Shown: positions 43,703 to 52,696, counted from the first letter of the stretch. The stretch is 64,000 nt of DNA from Peteryoungia wuzhouensis (GCF_003205195.1 NZ_QJRY01000001.1:124001-188000); one strand, 5' to 3'. A program made the numbers and translations. The notes: generated from the letters alone by a model not told the origin.

Positions 43703-46105
43703 TCACTTGCCCCTCCCCTTCTTCTTGCCCTTCACTTCACCAAAGGAGCCGGATGGCGGGGAGACGACGGAGGCGGTGGGGGCCGCCGTGCCGACGCGGA
43801 TGCGGATGAGCGCGAGAATGGCCAGGCCGGTGATCATGACGACGGAGATTTCACCCAGCGTGTCGACGCCGCGGAAGTCGACGATGATGACGTTGACGAC
43901 ATTGGCACCGTGGGCGATCGCCTTGGAATAGGCGGCGAAGAACTCGGTCAGCGTGGCATCGAAGGGCGCTTCGGTGGCCCGGATGAGGAGGAGCGCGAAG
44001 CCGACACCACAGGCGACGGCAGCGGCGCCATCGAGCAGGCGGGCGATCAGCGGACGGTGATCGGTGGGTGACAGGCGCAGGCGCGTCATGACCAGTGCCA
44101 GGATAACGACCGAGAGCGTTTCGACCATGAACTGGGTGAAGGAGAGATCCGGCGCGCCATAAAGCAGGAAGAGTACGGCGAGCGCAAAGCCCTGGATGCC
44201 GAGGCAGACAATGGCCGTCAGACGATCCCGGGCCGAGAGGACGGCGGCGACGCCGATGACGGCGATTGTCAGGAAGGCCGCCTCGACGAGGCTCAGATTG
44301 GCGGGCCAGGCGGGCATGGCAGGCAGCTCGCCATAGACGACGGGCGTGACCAGCAGGACGAGCGCCAGCAGAATGAAGGTGGTGGTGATGTAGACTTCCA
44401 GGCGGCCATTGTGGATGACGCCGGTCACACGGACCGAGAGCCGGACGAGGCCTGACACGAGATGATCGAAGCCGCGATCGGGGCTGAGGCCCAAGCCGGT
44501 GACGAGGCGATCGACGCCGGCGCGGAGCCGGTCGAGGCCGCGATAGAGCAGGATGCCGAGGACGACGGTCAGAAGCGAGAGCGCCAGCGGCATGCCGATA
44601 TGTGGGATGAGGCCGACCGAGACCGTCTGCGATGCGCCATCGACGGCGCTTGCCATGGGCGAGGAAATGAAGCGGTGGACCATGCCGGAAAAGAGCGCGC
44701 CGACCAGTGCCAGGAGCGCCAGTGTCAGCGGGCCGAGCCAGAGCAGAACGGGGCCTTCATGGGCATGTTTCGGCGTCTTCGTCTCGGCGCCGATGAAGGG
44801 TTTCAACCCGACGGCAAAGGCGATGACGAACATCAGCGCATTGCCGATGACGGCTACAGCCGTGAACAGGATGGCACGCGGGTTTGCGCCCGCGAGCGCC
44901 GCATAGATCTCTTCCTTGGCGAGGAAGCCGAAGAGCGGCGGCAGGCCCGCCATGGAGATGCCGCCGAGAAGGGCTGCGGCAAAGGTGATCGGCATCAGCC
45001 TGCGCAAACCGCCGAGCAGGCGGATGTCGCGGGTGCCGGTCTCGTGATCGATGATGCCGGCCACCATGAACAGGCCGCCCTTGAACAACGAATGGGCGAC
45101 GAGATAGAGCACCGCAGCTTCGACCGCATAGGGGGTATCGAAGCCGGTCAGCATGACGAGCAGGCCGAGCGAGGCGACCGTCGTATAGGCGAGCATCAGC
45201 TTCAGATCGGTCTGGCGCACCGCGAGGACGCCGCCGACCAGCAGGGTGATGCCGCCGAAAAAGGGCAAGAGGATTTCCCAGGCGGGCGTGCCGCCCATGA
45301 CCGGGTTGAGGCGCATCAGGAGATAGACGCCGGCCTTCACCATGGTGGCGGAATGCAGATAGGCCGAGACCGGGGTCGGCGCTTCCATGGCGTTGGGCAG
45401 CCAGAAATGGAAGGGAAACTGCGCCGACTTGGTGAAGGCGCCGCCGAGCACCAGGAGCAGGGCCGCCAGATAGAAGGGGCTTTCGCGCAGGATATCGCCG
45501 GTGGAGAGCAGCAATGACAGCTGGCTGATGCCGGTGATGTTCCAGATGAAGATGAGGCCTGCCAGCAGGACGAGGCCACCGCCGCCGGTCACAACCAGCG
45601 CCTGGAGCGCCGCGCGACGCGAGGCTTCGCGCGTGTGATCAAAGCCGATCAGCAGGAAGGAGGTGATCGAGGTCAGCTCCCAATAGACGAAGAGCATCAG
45701 GAAGCTGTCGGAGACGACAACCCCGAGCATGGCGCCCATGAAGAGCAGGATATAGCTGAAGAACCGGCCCTGCTGCGGATGGCCCTTCATGTAACCGCCG
45801 GCATACAGCACGATCAGCGTGCCGATGCCGGTGATCAGAAGCGCGAAGGTGAGCGACAGGCCGTCGAGCAGCCAGGAGAAGGAGAGGTTGAGGCTGGGCA
45901 CCCAGGCGAAACCGCCGGTGATGCGCCCGCCGGATGCAATCTCCGGCAGGATGCTTAGGAAATGCAAGAAGGCGAGCGCCGGAAACAGCGCGAGACACCA
46001 GGCGGCGGCAGCGCCCAGGCGGGCGGTCAGCACGGGGGCAACAAGTGCGGCGACGAAGGGCAGCAGGAGCGCGAGCCAGGTCAGGCCGCTCGGCAGGTCA
46101 GGCAT
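43703..46105 (-). CDS. phaA: PhaA/MrpA, large antiporter subunit A
   Basis: An 800-residue subunit with about 20 helices. The N-terminal two thirds is NuoL-like: FSWLLDGLSLTFALLITGIG, LFVYWELTSITSFLLIGFDH with the channel Glu, AFTKSAQFPFHFWLPNAMEA with the channel Lys, and ATMVKAGVYLL. The C-terminal part (about 620-800) is the MrpA-specific extension with GAPDLSFTQFMVETLSVVIL. ATG 46105 fits the family start. It heads the operon and is divergent from msrB. Confidence 0.94.
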   Translation of the reverse strand: MPDLPSGLTWLALLLPFVAALVAPVLTARLGAAAAWCLALFPALAFLHFLSILPEIASGGRITGGFAWVPSLNLSFSWLLDGLSLTFALLITGIGTLIVLYAGGYMKGHPQQGRFFSYILLFMGAMLGVVVSDSFLMLFVYWELTSITSFLLIGFDHTREASRRAALQALVVTGGGGLVLLAGLIFIWNITGISQLSLLLSTGDILRESPFYLAALLLVLGGAFTKSAQFPFHFWLPNAMEAPTPVSAYLHSATMVKAGVYLLMRLNPVMGGTPAWEILLPFFGGITLLVGGVLAVRQTDLKLMLAYTTVASLGLLVMLTGFDTPYAVEAAVLYLVAHSLFKGGLFMVAGIIDHETGTRDIRLLGGLRRLMPITFAAALLGGISMAGLPPLFGFLAKEEIYAALAGANPRAILFTAVAVIGNALMFVIAFAVGLKPFIGAETKTPKHAHEGPVLLWLGPLTLALLALVGALFSGMVHRFISSPMASAVDGASQTVSVGLIPHIGMPLALSLLTVVLGILLYRGLDRLRAGVDRLVTGLGLSPDRGFDHLVSGLVRLSVRVTGVIHNGRLEVYITTTFILLALVLLVTPVVYGELPAMPAWPANLSLVEAAFLTIAVIGVAAVLSARDRLTAIVCLGIQGFALAVLFLLYGAPDLSFTQFMVETLSVVILALVMTRLRLSPTDHRPLIARLLDGAAAVACGVGFALLLIRATEAPFDATLTEFFAAYSKAIAHGANVVNVIIVDFRGVDTLGEISVVMITGLAILALIRIRVGTAAPTASVVSPPSGSFGEVKGKKKGRGK

Positions 46106-46400
46106 TCCACCTCCTCGTGGGCGGACGACATCCGTCGTCGGGACGATGCAAGGAGGCTCCGTGTTAGGACATGGGTCGCGGCTTTCCAAGCAAAAACGGC
46201 GGAAAAACCGATCACGGACGCGTCAGACCCCGGAAATTTTCGTGTTCCCCATGTATTTCGGTGTTTGCTTGAAAGGGAATGGACGATGGCGCGACTGAGG
46301 GAGCAGCGGCGCAATTGCAGGGGCCGCCCTGCCGCCCTATCTATAGTGCCAAAGGGCCTGCGCATTGCTTGGACCCCATCCCTTTCTCAAGGAGAAGACC
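46106..46400. other. Divergent promoter region of the pha operon and msrB
   Basis: 295 bases that should hold both promoters. AT-rich around 46235-46280. No operator or riboswitch-like fold is evident, although pha operons are induced by alkaline pH or cations in related species. Confidence 0.35.
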
Positions 46401-46826
46401 ATGAGCTCCACCCCCACCGGAACCACCACCGTGGCGAAAATCGAAAAGACGGACGCCGAGTGGCGCGAGCAGCTGACGCCCGAGCAATACCGGATCCTGC
46501 GCGAACACGGCACCGAGCGGCCCTTTACCGGGCCGTATTGGGACAATTTCGAAAAGGGCCTCTATCGTTGCGCCGCCTGTGACGAACCGCTGTTCATCTC
46601 CGACACGAAGTTCGACGCCGGCTGCGGCTGGCCGAGCTATTTCGAGCCGGTGAAGCCGGACGCCGTGACCGAACACCGCGACACGGCGTTTGGCATGGTG
46701 CGCACCGAAATCCGCTGCGCCAACTGCGGCGGGCATCTGGGCCATGTGTTCCCGGATGGCCCGAAGCCGACGGGGCTGCGCTACTGCATCAACGGCCATT
46801 CGATGGTGTTCGAGCCGTTGAAGTGA
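46401..46826 (+). CDS. msrB: Peptide-methionine (R)-S-oxide reductase MsrB
   Basis: A 141-residue enzyme that repairs R-methionine sulfoxide in proteins. The catalytic Cys is in RYCINGHSM. Two CxxC pairs (CAAC and CANC) bind structural zinc. Other blocks are [18 protein letters not shown] and [14 protein letters not shown]. No signal peptide, so it is cytosolic. ATG 46401 has AAGGAGAAG upstream. It is a single gene. Confidence 0.96.
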   Translation: MSSTPTGTTTVAKIEKTDAEWREQLTPEQYRILREHGTERPFTGPYWDNFEKGLYRCAACDEPLFISDTKFDAGCGWPSYFEPVKPDAVTEHRDTAFGMVRTEIRCANCGGHLGHVFPDGPKPTGLRYCINGHSMVFEPLK

Positions 46827-46931
46827 GCGGGAGTGCCTGAGGAGGCCCCGGGCCTCCTCCCTCCCAGGCTGTGTTGAGATCTCCACCGAGGCGGGAGCCG
46901 GGTTCGCTGTGTGTGGGGGGCGAATTCCCTC

Positions 46932-47360
46932 CTAGAAATGAGGCATGATCTGCAGTGTTCGCCGTCGTGTGACCTCTGGGGCATGGCCGATGACTGGCCC
47001 GACATTGTCACGGTGTCTCCGCATGAAGAAGGACGGCGACCAGGGCAGGCCCTTGAGCAAGGTCGGCATGACGCGTGTCGGCTCGTATAGGCCACATTCC
47101 GAGAGCTCGTGGGGATCGTCGATGATAAAACCGGTGCCCTCGAGCCTGTCGACCTGCTTGGTACAGTAGGAAACATAAATCCAGGGGACTTCCCGATCCC
47201 CAAAAGGCATGAAGCCGGCAGCCCGCACCAGACAGGGCCGAGGATGAGGATAAGGACCAGGGAGTCTGGGACTTCCGTCAAAGGGCCAAGCACACCAAAC
47301 AAAATCCCACTTCGCGGGAAGTGGGATCAGGTCTGTTCGATACGGCTCGCGGATGACCAC
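46932..47360 (-). CDS. PemK/MazF-like toxin-related protein
   Basis: A 142-residue protein whose middle resembles the PemK/MazF SH3-like fold: PRPCLVRAAGF followed by WIYVSYCTKQVDR and GTGFIIDD, then the tail GLYEPTRVMPTLLKGLPWSP. PemK/MazF proteins cut RNA; the sequence is divergent, so activity is unproven. GTG 47360 starts two bases after the stop of an upstream partial partner gene, which suggests a two-gene module. Its C-terminal part is not typical. Confidence 0.6.
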   Translation of the reverse strand: MVIREPYRTDLIPLPAKWDFVWCAWPFDGSPRLPGPYPHPRPCLVRAAGFMPFGDREVPWIYVSYCTKQVDRLEGTGFIIDDPHELSECGLYEPTRVMPTLLKGLPWSPSFFMRRHRDNVGPVIGHAPEVTRRRTLQIMPHF

Positions 47361-47362
47361 CG

Positions 47363-47630
47363 TCAGTCGCCAGAGACCGGCCTGAACTGGCCGGTAATCG
47401 GGCCGTAGGCATCTTCGATCATGGTATCAAGCGTTTCAAAGTAGTCCGGATTGAAATCCGGCCCCAGGCGGTTTTCGCGCTGCTTTTCGATATCAATGGC
47501 ATCGTCAGCGGGAGCTACGGGAACCAGGGCACTGTGCACCACCGGGTCGCGGGGCGACAAGACTGCCTTTGCAGGGGGGGGCTTCCCCCGTCGAAGAGGC
47601 AATTGTCGTCACAACTTTCCGTTGGGTCAC
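47363..47630 (-). pseudogene. Partner gene of the PemK-like protein, split by a G8 homopolymer
   Basis: GTG 47630 has an excellent AAGGAGG site seven bases upstream and reads VTQRKVVTTIASSTGEAPP, then enters eight C (47574-47581 as G on the plus strand) and goes out of frame. The downstream part, in another frame, reads AKAVLSPRDPVVHSALVP and ends ETLDTMIEDAYGPITGQF, two bases before the PemK-like start. With seven C the two parts join into one protein of about 88 residues. This is a sequencing error, a real mutation or a phase-variable switch. The product resembles no named family to me. Confidence 0.6.
47574..47581. repeat. G8 homopolymer, possible phase-variation tract
   Basis: Eight consecutive G inside the frame of the PemK-partner gene. 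Loss of one base would fuse the two frames. Such tracts slip during replication and are also prone to sequencing error. Confidence 0.5.
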
Positions 47631-47829
47631 CACCGCGCCTCCTTGTCCGAATGAAGGACAACATAACCGAAAACCGGCTTCCGCACAATAATCGGCTTCA
47701 ATCACCCCTTTTCGACCAGCCCACTTTTGGTTGTGGACACCCTCCCCTTTTGCCGAAACCTGCAGGGTTTGGATTTGACGGCACGCACCTCCTGCGACAG
47801 GCATCATGCGTTCACAACTGGGGGTCATC

Positions 47830-48222
47830 ATGAACAAGACAATTACCGCCACCGTGGCGCTTGCTGCGGCGCTTTCTTCCTGTGCCAGCAAGCCAAAGGA
47901 TATCGAGGCGGCCTATGTGTCGTCGACGCTGTATGAGAGCCTGTCCTGCGACCGGCTGCGCGAGGAGGCAACGACCGTGTCGAGCCGGGCCATTTCGGCG
48001 AGTGGCGTGCAGCAGAAGAAGGCGGACAATGATGCGGTGGCGGTCGGCGTCGGACTGGTCATCTTCTGGCCGGCCCTTTTCTTCGCCAAGGGCGACGGAG
48101 CATCTGCGGCGGAAGTCTCGCGGCTGAAGGGCGAGATGAAGGCGATCGAGACGGCGTCGATCAAGAACAATTGCGGCATAAGGTTCGAGGATTCGACGGC
48201 GCAGCCGGCGAAAAAGAAGTGA
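47830..48222 (+). CDS. Small lipoprotein of unknown function
   Basis: A 130-residue protein with a lipoprotein signal (MNKTITATVALAAALSSCAS; lipid Cys in the LSSC box). The mature part has YVSSTLYESLSCDRLREEA and SGVQQKKADNDAVAVGVGLV, then VIFWPALFFAKGDGASAAEV. This pattern recurs in many proteobacterial envelope lipoproteins of unknown function. ATG 47830 places the signal correctly. Confidence 0.85.
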   Translation: MNKTITATVALAAALSSCASKPKDIEAAYVSSTLYESLSCDRLREEATTVSSRAISASGVQQKKADNDAVAVGVGLVIFWPALFFAKGDGASAAEVSRLKGEMKAIETASIKNNCGIRFEDSTAQPAKKK

Positions 48223-48227
48223 GGCAA

Positions 48228-48381
48228 CCACCCTCCCCTTGAGGGGAGGGTCGGAGCGGAGCTCCGGGGTGGGGTGACGGGCGAGACGCCTGCGTTGATC
48301 CATGATGTCGGACGCGTCGCCAGGATCACCCCCACCCGCCGCTTTGCGGCGGCCACCCCCCTCAAGGGGGAGGTGGAGGTT
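48228..48381. repeat. Palindromic repeat of family B, copy 1
   Basis: Element of about 154 bases bounded by CACCCTCCCCTTGAGGGG and CTCAAGGGGGAGGTGGAGGT, with a GCCGCTTTGCGGC hairpin near the right end. Two further copies lie at 55272-55423 and 59893-60046. Confidence 0.75.
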
Positions 48382-48382
48382 C

Positions 48383-49687
48383 TCAGCGCCCGTCGAAGGC
48401 TGCCAGCGCCTTCGGCGAGACGCGGCTCCAGAGGCCGGCGAGCAGCAGCACGCTGAGGATGGCGGCGAGGATGAAGGGCATGCCGAGCGCCTGGGGGCGG
48501 GGCATGACATGTTCGGCCAGCGTGACGCTGACGCCGGCCACCAACACGCCGAGCGGCATCGTGCCGAGGCCGAAGAAGCGGTAGACGCTGTTGACCCGGC
48601 CAAGCAGATGCGGCGGGATGAGGCGCTGGCGCAGCGAGACCGTGATGATGTTCCAGACCATGCCCGTTATGGCCGAGAGGGCGAGCGCTGCCCAGACCAA
48701 GGACGGAAAGGGCAGAAAAAGCACGATCAGCGCCCAGACCAGGCACCCGGCGATGGTGGCCCTGATGCAGGCGGATGCGCCGAAGCGGCGGATGATCGGT
48801 TCCCCCAGCAAGCCGCCGATGACACCGCCGATCGCCAGGCCTGTCAGCAGCAGGCCGTATTCGGCCGAGTTCAGTTGCATGACCTCCTGAGCATACAAGA
48901 CCATGCCCGTCAGCAGCATGACCTCGATGGCGTTCAGCACGCCCAGCCCGAGGGCGAGATCGCGCAGCAGCGGGCGGGCAAAGAGATAGGCGGTGCCTTC
49001 GCGGATTTCGGCGACCCAGTGGCGCGGCTCCGGCCGTTCGGTGCGAAACGTGCCGGGGATGGAGAGGATCAAGAGGCCGGCAAAGGCGAAGGCAAGGCCA
49101 TAGAGCCCGAAGGCGAGCGGCAGCGCGAGACCGATGACGAGGCCGGCAAGCGGCGGGCCAATCATCATGTTCATCACGGTTTCGACGCTGCCCATGCGGC
49201 CGTTTGCGGTCTCGAGCCGGTCATGGGGGACAATCGACGGCAGCAGGGTGACGGCGGAATTGTCGCGCAGGACCTCGGCAAAGCCGACGATGAGGGCGCA
49301 GAGCAACAGCAGGGCATAGAGCGGATCAAACGGGAAATCCTGGACAGGGGTTTGCGGCAGCATGCCCGGGGCCAGCATGGCGAGCGAGAGCGTGATCAGG
49401 GTGACGAAGCGCAGGACATCCATTGATATGACCAGGCGACGGCGGTCGAAGCGGTCGGTGATCACGCCTGATGGCAGCGCGAAGAGGAACCAGGGCAGTT
49501 TCTGCGCCACGCCGACGAGCGCGATCGCCAGGGGGTCGCGGGTGATCAGCGAGGCAAGCCAGGGCCAGGCGACGACGCCGATGCCATCGGCGAGATTGGC
49601 AAGGCCGCTGGACAATAGCAGGCGGTGGAAGGCGCGGCCGAGCGGGAGCTTGGCCGGCAAGGGTAGACTGGCTTCGGGCGGGGTCAT
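48383..49687 (-). CDS. MFS transporter
   Basis: A 434-residue major-facilitator protein with about 12 helices. It has ALPSGVITDRFDRRRLV between helices 2 and 3, and FAEVLRDNSAVTLLPSIVP typical of the enterobactin-exporter/MFS-3-like branch. The substrate is unknown. ATG 49687. It is a single gene, its stop lying right beside a palindromic repeat. Confidence 0.9.
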   Translation of the reverse strand: MTPPEASLPLPAKLPLGRAFHRLLLSSGLANLADGIGVVAWPWLASLITRDPLAIALVGVAQKLPWFLFALPSGVITDRFDRRRLVISMDVLRFVTLITLSLAMLAPGMLPQTPVQDFPFDPLYALLLLCALIVGFAEVLRDNSAVTLLPSIVPHDRLETANGRMGSVETVMNMMIGPPLAGLVIGLALPLAFGLYGLAFAFAGLLILSIPGTFRTERPEPRHWVAEIREGTAYLFARPLLRDLALGLGVLNAIEVMLLTGMVLYAQEVMQLNSAEYGLLLTGLAIGGVIGGLLGEPIIRRFGASACIRATIAGCLVWALIVLFLPFPSLVWAALALSAITGMVWNIITVSLRQRLIPPHLLGRVNSVYRFFGLGTMPLGVLVAGVSVTLAEHVMPRPQALGMPFILAAILSVLLLAGLWSRVSPKALAAFDGR

Positions 49688-49810
49688 GCGGGGTTCCTTG
49701 AAGAGCCCCGACTAAGCACCTGCGGAGCCGGGGAACAAGCCCTGTTTTTTTTGGGGGAGGAAACGCAAGCGGCGGGCGCTGCCAAGCCGATGCCTGGACG
49801 GCTGCTCCCG

Positions 49811-50218
49811 TCAGCCCGCCTGGCGGTGGGCGAGCGCGATCAACGGGCAGACGATGGCAAATTGCAGGAGGGTGAAGGCCGTTTCGAGCGCGATGAAATC
49901 GCGCACCGAGGCCATCCTGTATTTCGCCGCGACCGGCAGGACGACGAAGGAAATGGCGAGCAGACCGAAGACGAGGAAGGCGGCAGCGGCGCTGCGCCAG
50001 GTATCGGCGGGCGCGGTGGAGAAGAGGCGCGGATAGGCGAAGGAAAAGATCAGGCCCTGGATGACCATGGAGCCGAGACCGAGCGGGATGAGGACATCGT
50101 CGCGGTACATGTCGAGACGGTGATAGGCGGCGGCGAAGGTTTTCAGGTGCCAGACGTAACCGAGCGGAAAGGTCGGCAGAAGATAGGCGGCGAAGCCGAG
50201 CCAGAATGCCTTGCCCAT
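49811..50218 (-). CDS. Small four-helix membrane protein, HxlR-regulated candidate
   Basis: A 135-residue protein with four hydrophobic segments (KAFWLGFAAYLLPTFPLGYV, then near 55-75, 85-105 and 115-130). No motif is recognised; it resembles small membrane proteins often controlled by HxlR regulators. GGGGAGG precedes ATG 50218. Its upstream region is shared with a divergent HxlR gene and carries a palindrome. Confidence 0.7.
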   Translation of the reverse strand: MGKAFWLGFAAYLLPTFPLGYVWHLKTFAAAYHRLDMYRDDVLIPLGLGSMVIQGLIFSFAYPRLFSTAPADTWRSAAAAFLVFGLLAISFVVLPVAAKYRMASVRDFIALETAFTLLQFAIVCPLIALAHRQAG

Positions 50219-50275
50219 GACGAAACCTCCCCAGGGTTCCAGAGTGCCATTCCCCAAGGCCATCCAACCATGATA

Positions 50276-50292
50276 ACTTGTAATTTGCAAGT
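50276..50292. promoter_or_regulatory. HxlR-type operator
   Basis: A 17-base palindrome: ACTTG and CAAGT arms with partly symmetric TAATTTG centre (seven of eight pairs match). It lies between the divergent membrane-protein and HxlR genes, 20 bases before the HxlR start. Confidence 0.65.
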
Positions 50293-50311
50293 GATTTGAC
50301 CGGAAACCGCC

Positions 50312-50737
50312 ATGACCTCACCTCCCCGCTCACTCTGCCCCATCGCGCTCGCCCTGGACCTCTTCGGCGACGCCTGGTCGCTGCTCATCGTGCGCGACCT
50401 GATGTTCAAGGGGATCTGCAGCTTCAACGGCTTTCTGGCCGCTGGCGAAGGGATTGCCACCAATGTGCTCACCGACCGGCTGGTGAAACTGGAACAGGCC
50501 GGGATCATCACGAAGGCGCGTGACGGGCAGGATCGACGACGCTTCGTCTACCGGCTGACCGCAAAGGGGGCGGAGCTTGCGCCGGTGCTGGTGTCGATGG
50601 TGCTGTGGTCGGCCAAACATACGCCGACCGATGCGCCACGGGACATGGTGGCGGCCATGGCCGCCAATCCGCAGGGCTTTGCAATGCAGGTCATTCGGCG
50701 CGTGGCGGCGGATGAAGCGGGGCCGGCAAGGGGTTGA
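50312..50737 (+). CDS. HxlR-family transcriptional regulator
   Basis: A 141-residue winged-helix regulator. Family blocks are CPIALALDLFGDAWSLLIVR (with the redox-type N-terminal Cys), GICSFNGFLAAGEGIATNVL with the recognition helix, and RRFVYRLTAKGAELAPVL with the wing. It probably controls itself and the divergent membrane gene through the palindrome at 50276-50292. Confidence 0.92.
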   Translation: MTSPPRSLCPIALALDLFGDAWSLLIVRDLMFKGICSFNGFLAAGEGIATNVLTDRLVKLEQAGIITKARDGQDRRRFVYRLTAKGAELAPVLVSMVLWSAKHTPTDAPRDMVAAMAANPQGFAMQVIRRVAADEAGPARG

Positions 50738-50762
50738 TTTCAGAGACGTTTGGCAAACCGCT

Positions 50763-51149
50763 TCAGGCCGGGCGCGAAGGCGGCGCCCCATCCGGCTCAG
50801 CTGCCGGTCGCCGCGGGATGTCCAAGACGCCCTTCTCGCCGACCCCGGCCAGACGAACGGGCGCGTGATCCTTGAACTTGACGACAAGTTCGAGTTCACC
50901 ACCGAGCGCTTCGACATAATCACGCAGCGTGGACAGCAGAAAATCCGAGCGCTTTTCCAACTGCGCCACGGAAACCTGCTTCTTGCCCATTTTTCGGCCG
51001 ATATGCTCCTGCGTCAGATCGAGCGCCTTGCGGAGCTTTTGAAGGGTATCATATTCGTCCAGCAGTTCCCGCGCCCGCAAGTCGGAGGCGGCAATCATCT
51101 CGGGCGTCATGGTTTCTGCAAAAACGTCGGTCGCGGATCTCGCCATCAT
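50763..51149 (-). CDS. XRE-family antitoxin of the RelE-type toxin
   Basis: A 128-residue helix-turn-helix antitoxin. The XRE domain reads ALDLTQEHIGRKMGKKQVSV and AQLEKRSDFLLSTLRDYVEALGG, as in HigA-type antitoxins of Gp49-like toxins. The C-terminus is basic and Pro-rich. The start overlaps the toxin stop (ATGA), with either of two adjacent ATGs usable. Intact. Confidence 0.9.
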   Translation of the reverse strand: MMARSATDVFAETMTPEMIAASDLRARELLDEYDTLQKLRKALDLTQEHIGRKMGKKQVSVAQLEKRSDFLLSTLRDYVEALGGELELVVKFKDHAPVRLAGVGEKGVLDIPRRPAAEPDGAPPSRPA

Positions 51150-51511
51150 TCTCTTTCCTTCATTCGCTGAGCTGTGAGATGGGCCTGGTAACGCTTGTCG
51201 GCCGTGCGAATGAGCTTCCTGTAGAAGGCCTTCTCACTGGTGCCCGACTTGTCGCCGGCGACCAGAATGACGGCCTTCCGCTCCGGATCGAAGGCAAAGG
51301 CAGCCCGCCACACCCCACCTGACGCATCAAATCGCAGTTCCTTCATGTTCGCATAGGCCGAGCCCTTCAGTGTATCGGCCCTCGGGCGGCCAAGCTCAGG
51401 TCCCCGCGCCTGGAGGAGCAGCACCATCGCGCGCAGCTCAACCTTCACATGGCTGTCGAAGCCTGCAAACTCCAGGGCAAAATGATCATCGAATACCACA
51501 GTCCACGTCAT
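51146..51511 (-). CDS. RelE/HigB-type toxin (Gp49-like)
   Basis: A 121-residue toxin of the phage-derived Gp49/HigB branch: FALEFAGFDSHVKVELRAM, LGRPRADTLKGSAYANMKEL, RFDASGGVWRAAFAFDPERK and VAGDKSGTSEKAFYRKLIRT. Likely a ribosome-dependent RNase. AGGAG lies nine bases upstream of ATG 51511. It is followed by its antitoxin through an ATGA overlap and has no lesion. Confidence 0.9.
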   Translation of the reverse strand: MTWTVVFDDHFALEFAGFDSHVKVELRAMVLLLQARGPELGRPRADTLKGSAYANMKELRFDASGGVWRAAFAFDPERKAVILVAGDKSGTSEKAFYRKLIRTADKRYQAHLTAQRMKERE

Positions 51512-51639
51512 TGGATATAGCTCCTGACTTATATAACGTCAAGCCTATATTAAATCCCTAGCTGTCCATCCTATCATCACACAACCTAACGACAAGGCCT
51601 GCCATCCATGGAGGAGAGAACCACGCCAAGACGCTGATT

Positions 51640-52212
51640 TCAGCCTCGTTCCGCCAGCATCTTCAAGCACTGCTCGAAGGCCGTGAGATCCGTCCAGAGC
51701 CTGTCGGCTTCCGCCGCATGAACGGCCACCGGGCCGCCGCGGCGCTCGACGCCGCCGTGGAGCATGAGGTTCTCGATCATCTCGAAGTCTTCGAGCATGG
51801 TGCCGTCGGGCGCGCGCTTGCGGCCGTCTTCGGCGAGGTGGATCTGGCCCGAATAGAAGTCGGCGCTACGCTTGAAGTGGCTCTCGGCGACATTGGTATA
51901 ACAGGCGACCAGCTTGCCGGCGCCGCACATATAGCCGAGTTCGAAGACCGTGCCGGGATCGGCGGCGATGCCGCGAAACGGGGTCAAATTGGCGATGACG
52001 CCATCGGCGCGGTTCATGAAGCCCTCGTCGATCTCGGAAATGTTGAGGCCGAACTGGTGTTTGGTCGGGGCCGGCGGGATGGCGAGGTCGCCTGGGCAGA
52101 TGGGGTCAAAACCATAGCTGCGGGTGAGTGCGGCCTTGGCATCGAGGATGGCGCGGGCATCGGGCAGGAAGACCTCGGGGCCGGCGAGGTAGAGTTTGAG
52201 CGGGGTGGACAT
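51640..52212 (-). CDS. Nucleoside 2-deoxyribosyltransferase
   Basis: A 190-residue enzyme of the nucleoside deoxyribosyltransferase family, which exchanges bases on deoxyribonucleosides. LYLAGPEVFLPDARAI is the N-terminal strand-loop; NRADGVIANLTPFRGIAADP and the catalytic Glu in GTVFELGYMCGAGK follow. Family length matches. It lies between the RelE/XRE and mqsRA modules but has no evident link to them. ATG 52212. Confidence 0.9.
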   Translation of the reverse strand: MSTPLKLYLAGPEVFLPDARAILDAKAALTRSYGFDPICPGDLAIPPAPTKHQFGLNISEIDEGFMNRADGVIANLTPFRGIAADPGTVFELGYMCGAGKLVACYTNVAESHFKRSADFYSGQIHLAEDGRKRAPDGTMLEDFEMIENLMLHGGVERRGGPVAVHAAEADRLWTDLTAFEQCLKMLAERG

Positions 52213-52367
52213 GCGGGGGGAGATCCTTGGAGGCTTGGGAGAGCCCGATCAGGAGCAGTCGGCGGGCGGACTGGCAAGGCCGGCTGAGCGCGACGGCGGG
52301 GATGTGCACAGGGTTTGGCGGGGACTGAGCAATCGAGACAGGCGTCCTTTCATCGGACTTGAAGTTC

Positions 52368-52382
52368 TACCCATATAGGGTA
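52368..52382. promoter_or_regulatory. Palindromic operator of mqsRA
   Basis: TACCC and GGGTA arms around ATATA, ending nine bases before the mqsR start. MqsA is known to bind short palindromes of this kind (AACCT/AGGTT in E. coli), so it is a likely autoregulatory site. Confidence 0.7.
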
Positions 52383-52391
52383 ATTTATGCC

Positions 52392-52694
52392 ATGGAGAAA
52401 CGGATCGCGCATCATGATCTTCATGCCGTCATCCTGCTGGTGCGGGTGCGGAAGGCTGCGGCCTTCACCAAGACCGCAATCGACGGCGGGCGGCAGATGG
52501 GGCTGACTATGGCGGAGATGATCGATGCCGTCTGCGGACTGACACCGCGCCACTTCTTCAAATCGATGACGACCTATGCCGACAACAGGGTGTGGCAGGA
52601 CGTGTACCATGCCGATACCCCGGTTGGAAAAGCCTATGTGAAGGTGACGATGTGCCCGGATGGCGCGCCTGTCATCCAGTTCAAGGAGTTGTAG
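52392..52694 (+). CDS. mqsR: MqsR toxin (mRNA interferase)
   Basis: A 100-residue MqsR toxin, a RelE-fold endoribonuclease. Landmarks: MEKRIAHHDLHAVILLVRVR, AFTKTAIDGGRQMGL and HFFKSMTTYADNRVWQDVYH, then YVKVTMCPDGAPVIQFKEL. Conserved MTTYAD..WQDVY residues around the active site are intact. It sits directly downstream of the palindrome; mqsA follows after two bases. Confidence 0.94.
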   Translation: MEKRIAHHDLHAVILLVRVRKAAAFTKTAIDGGRQMGLTMAEMIDAVCGLTPRHFFKSMTTYADNRVWQDVYHADTPVGKAYVKVTMCPDGAPVIQFKEL

Positions 52695-52696
52695 AA

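Noticed and set aside
46781-47302. 173-codon minus-strand frame overlapping msrB and the PemK-like gene
   Set aside because: It is out of frame with the better-supported PemK-like gene and reads low-complexity sequence.
51514-51542. TTGACG and TATATC 17 bases apart before the RelE toxin, suggesting a second leaderless gene
   Set aside because: The -10 would end two bases from the ATG, and a good AGGAG site lies between the boxes, so the real promoter must be further upstream.
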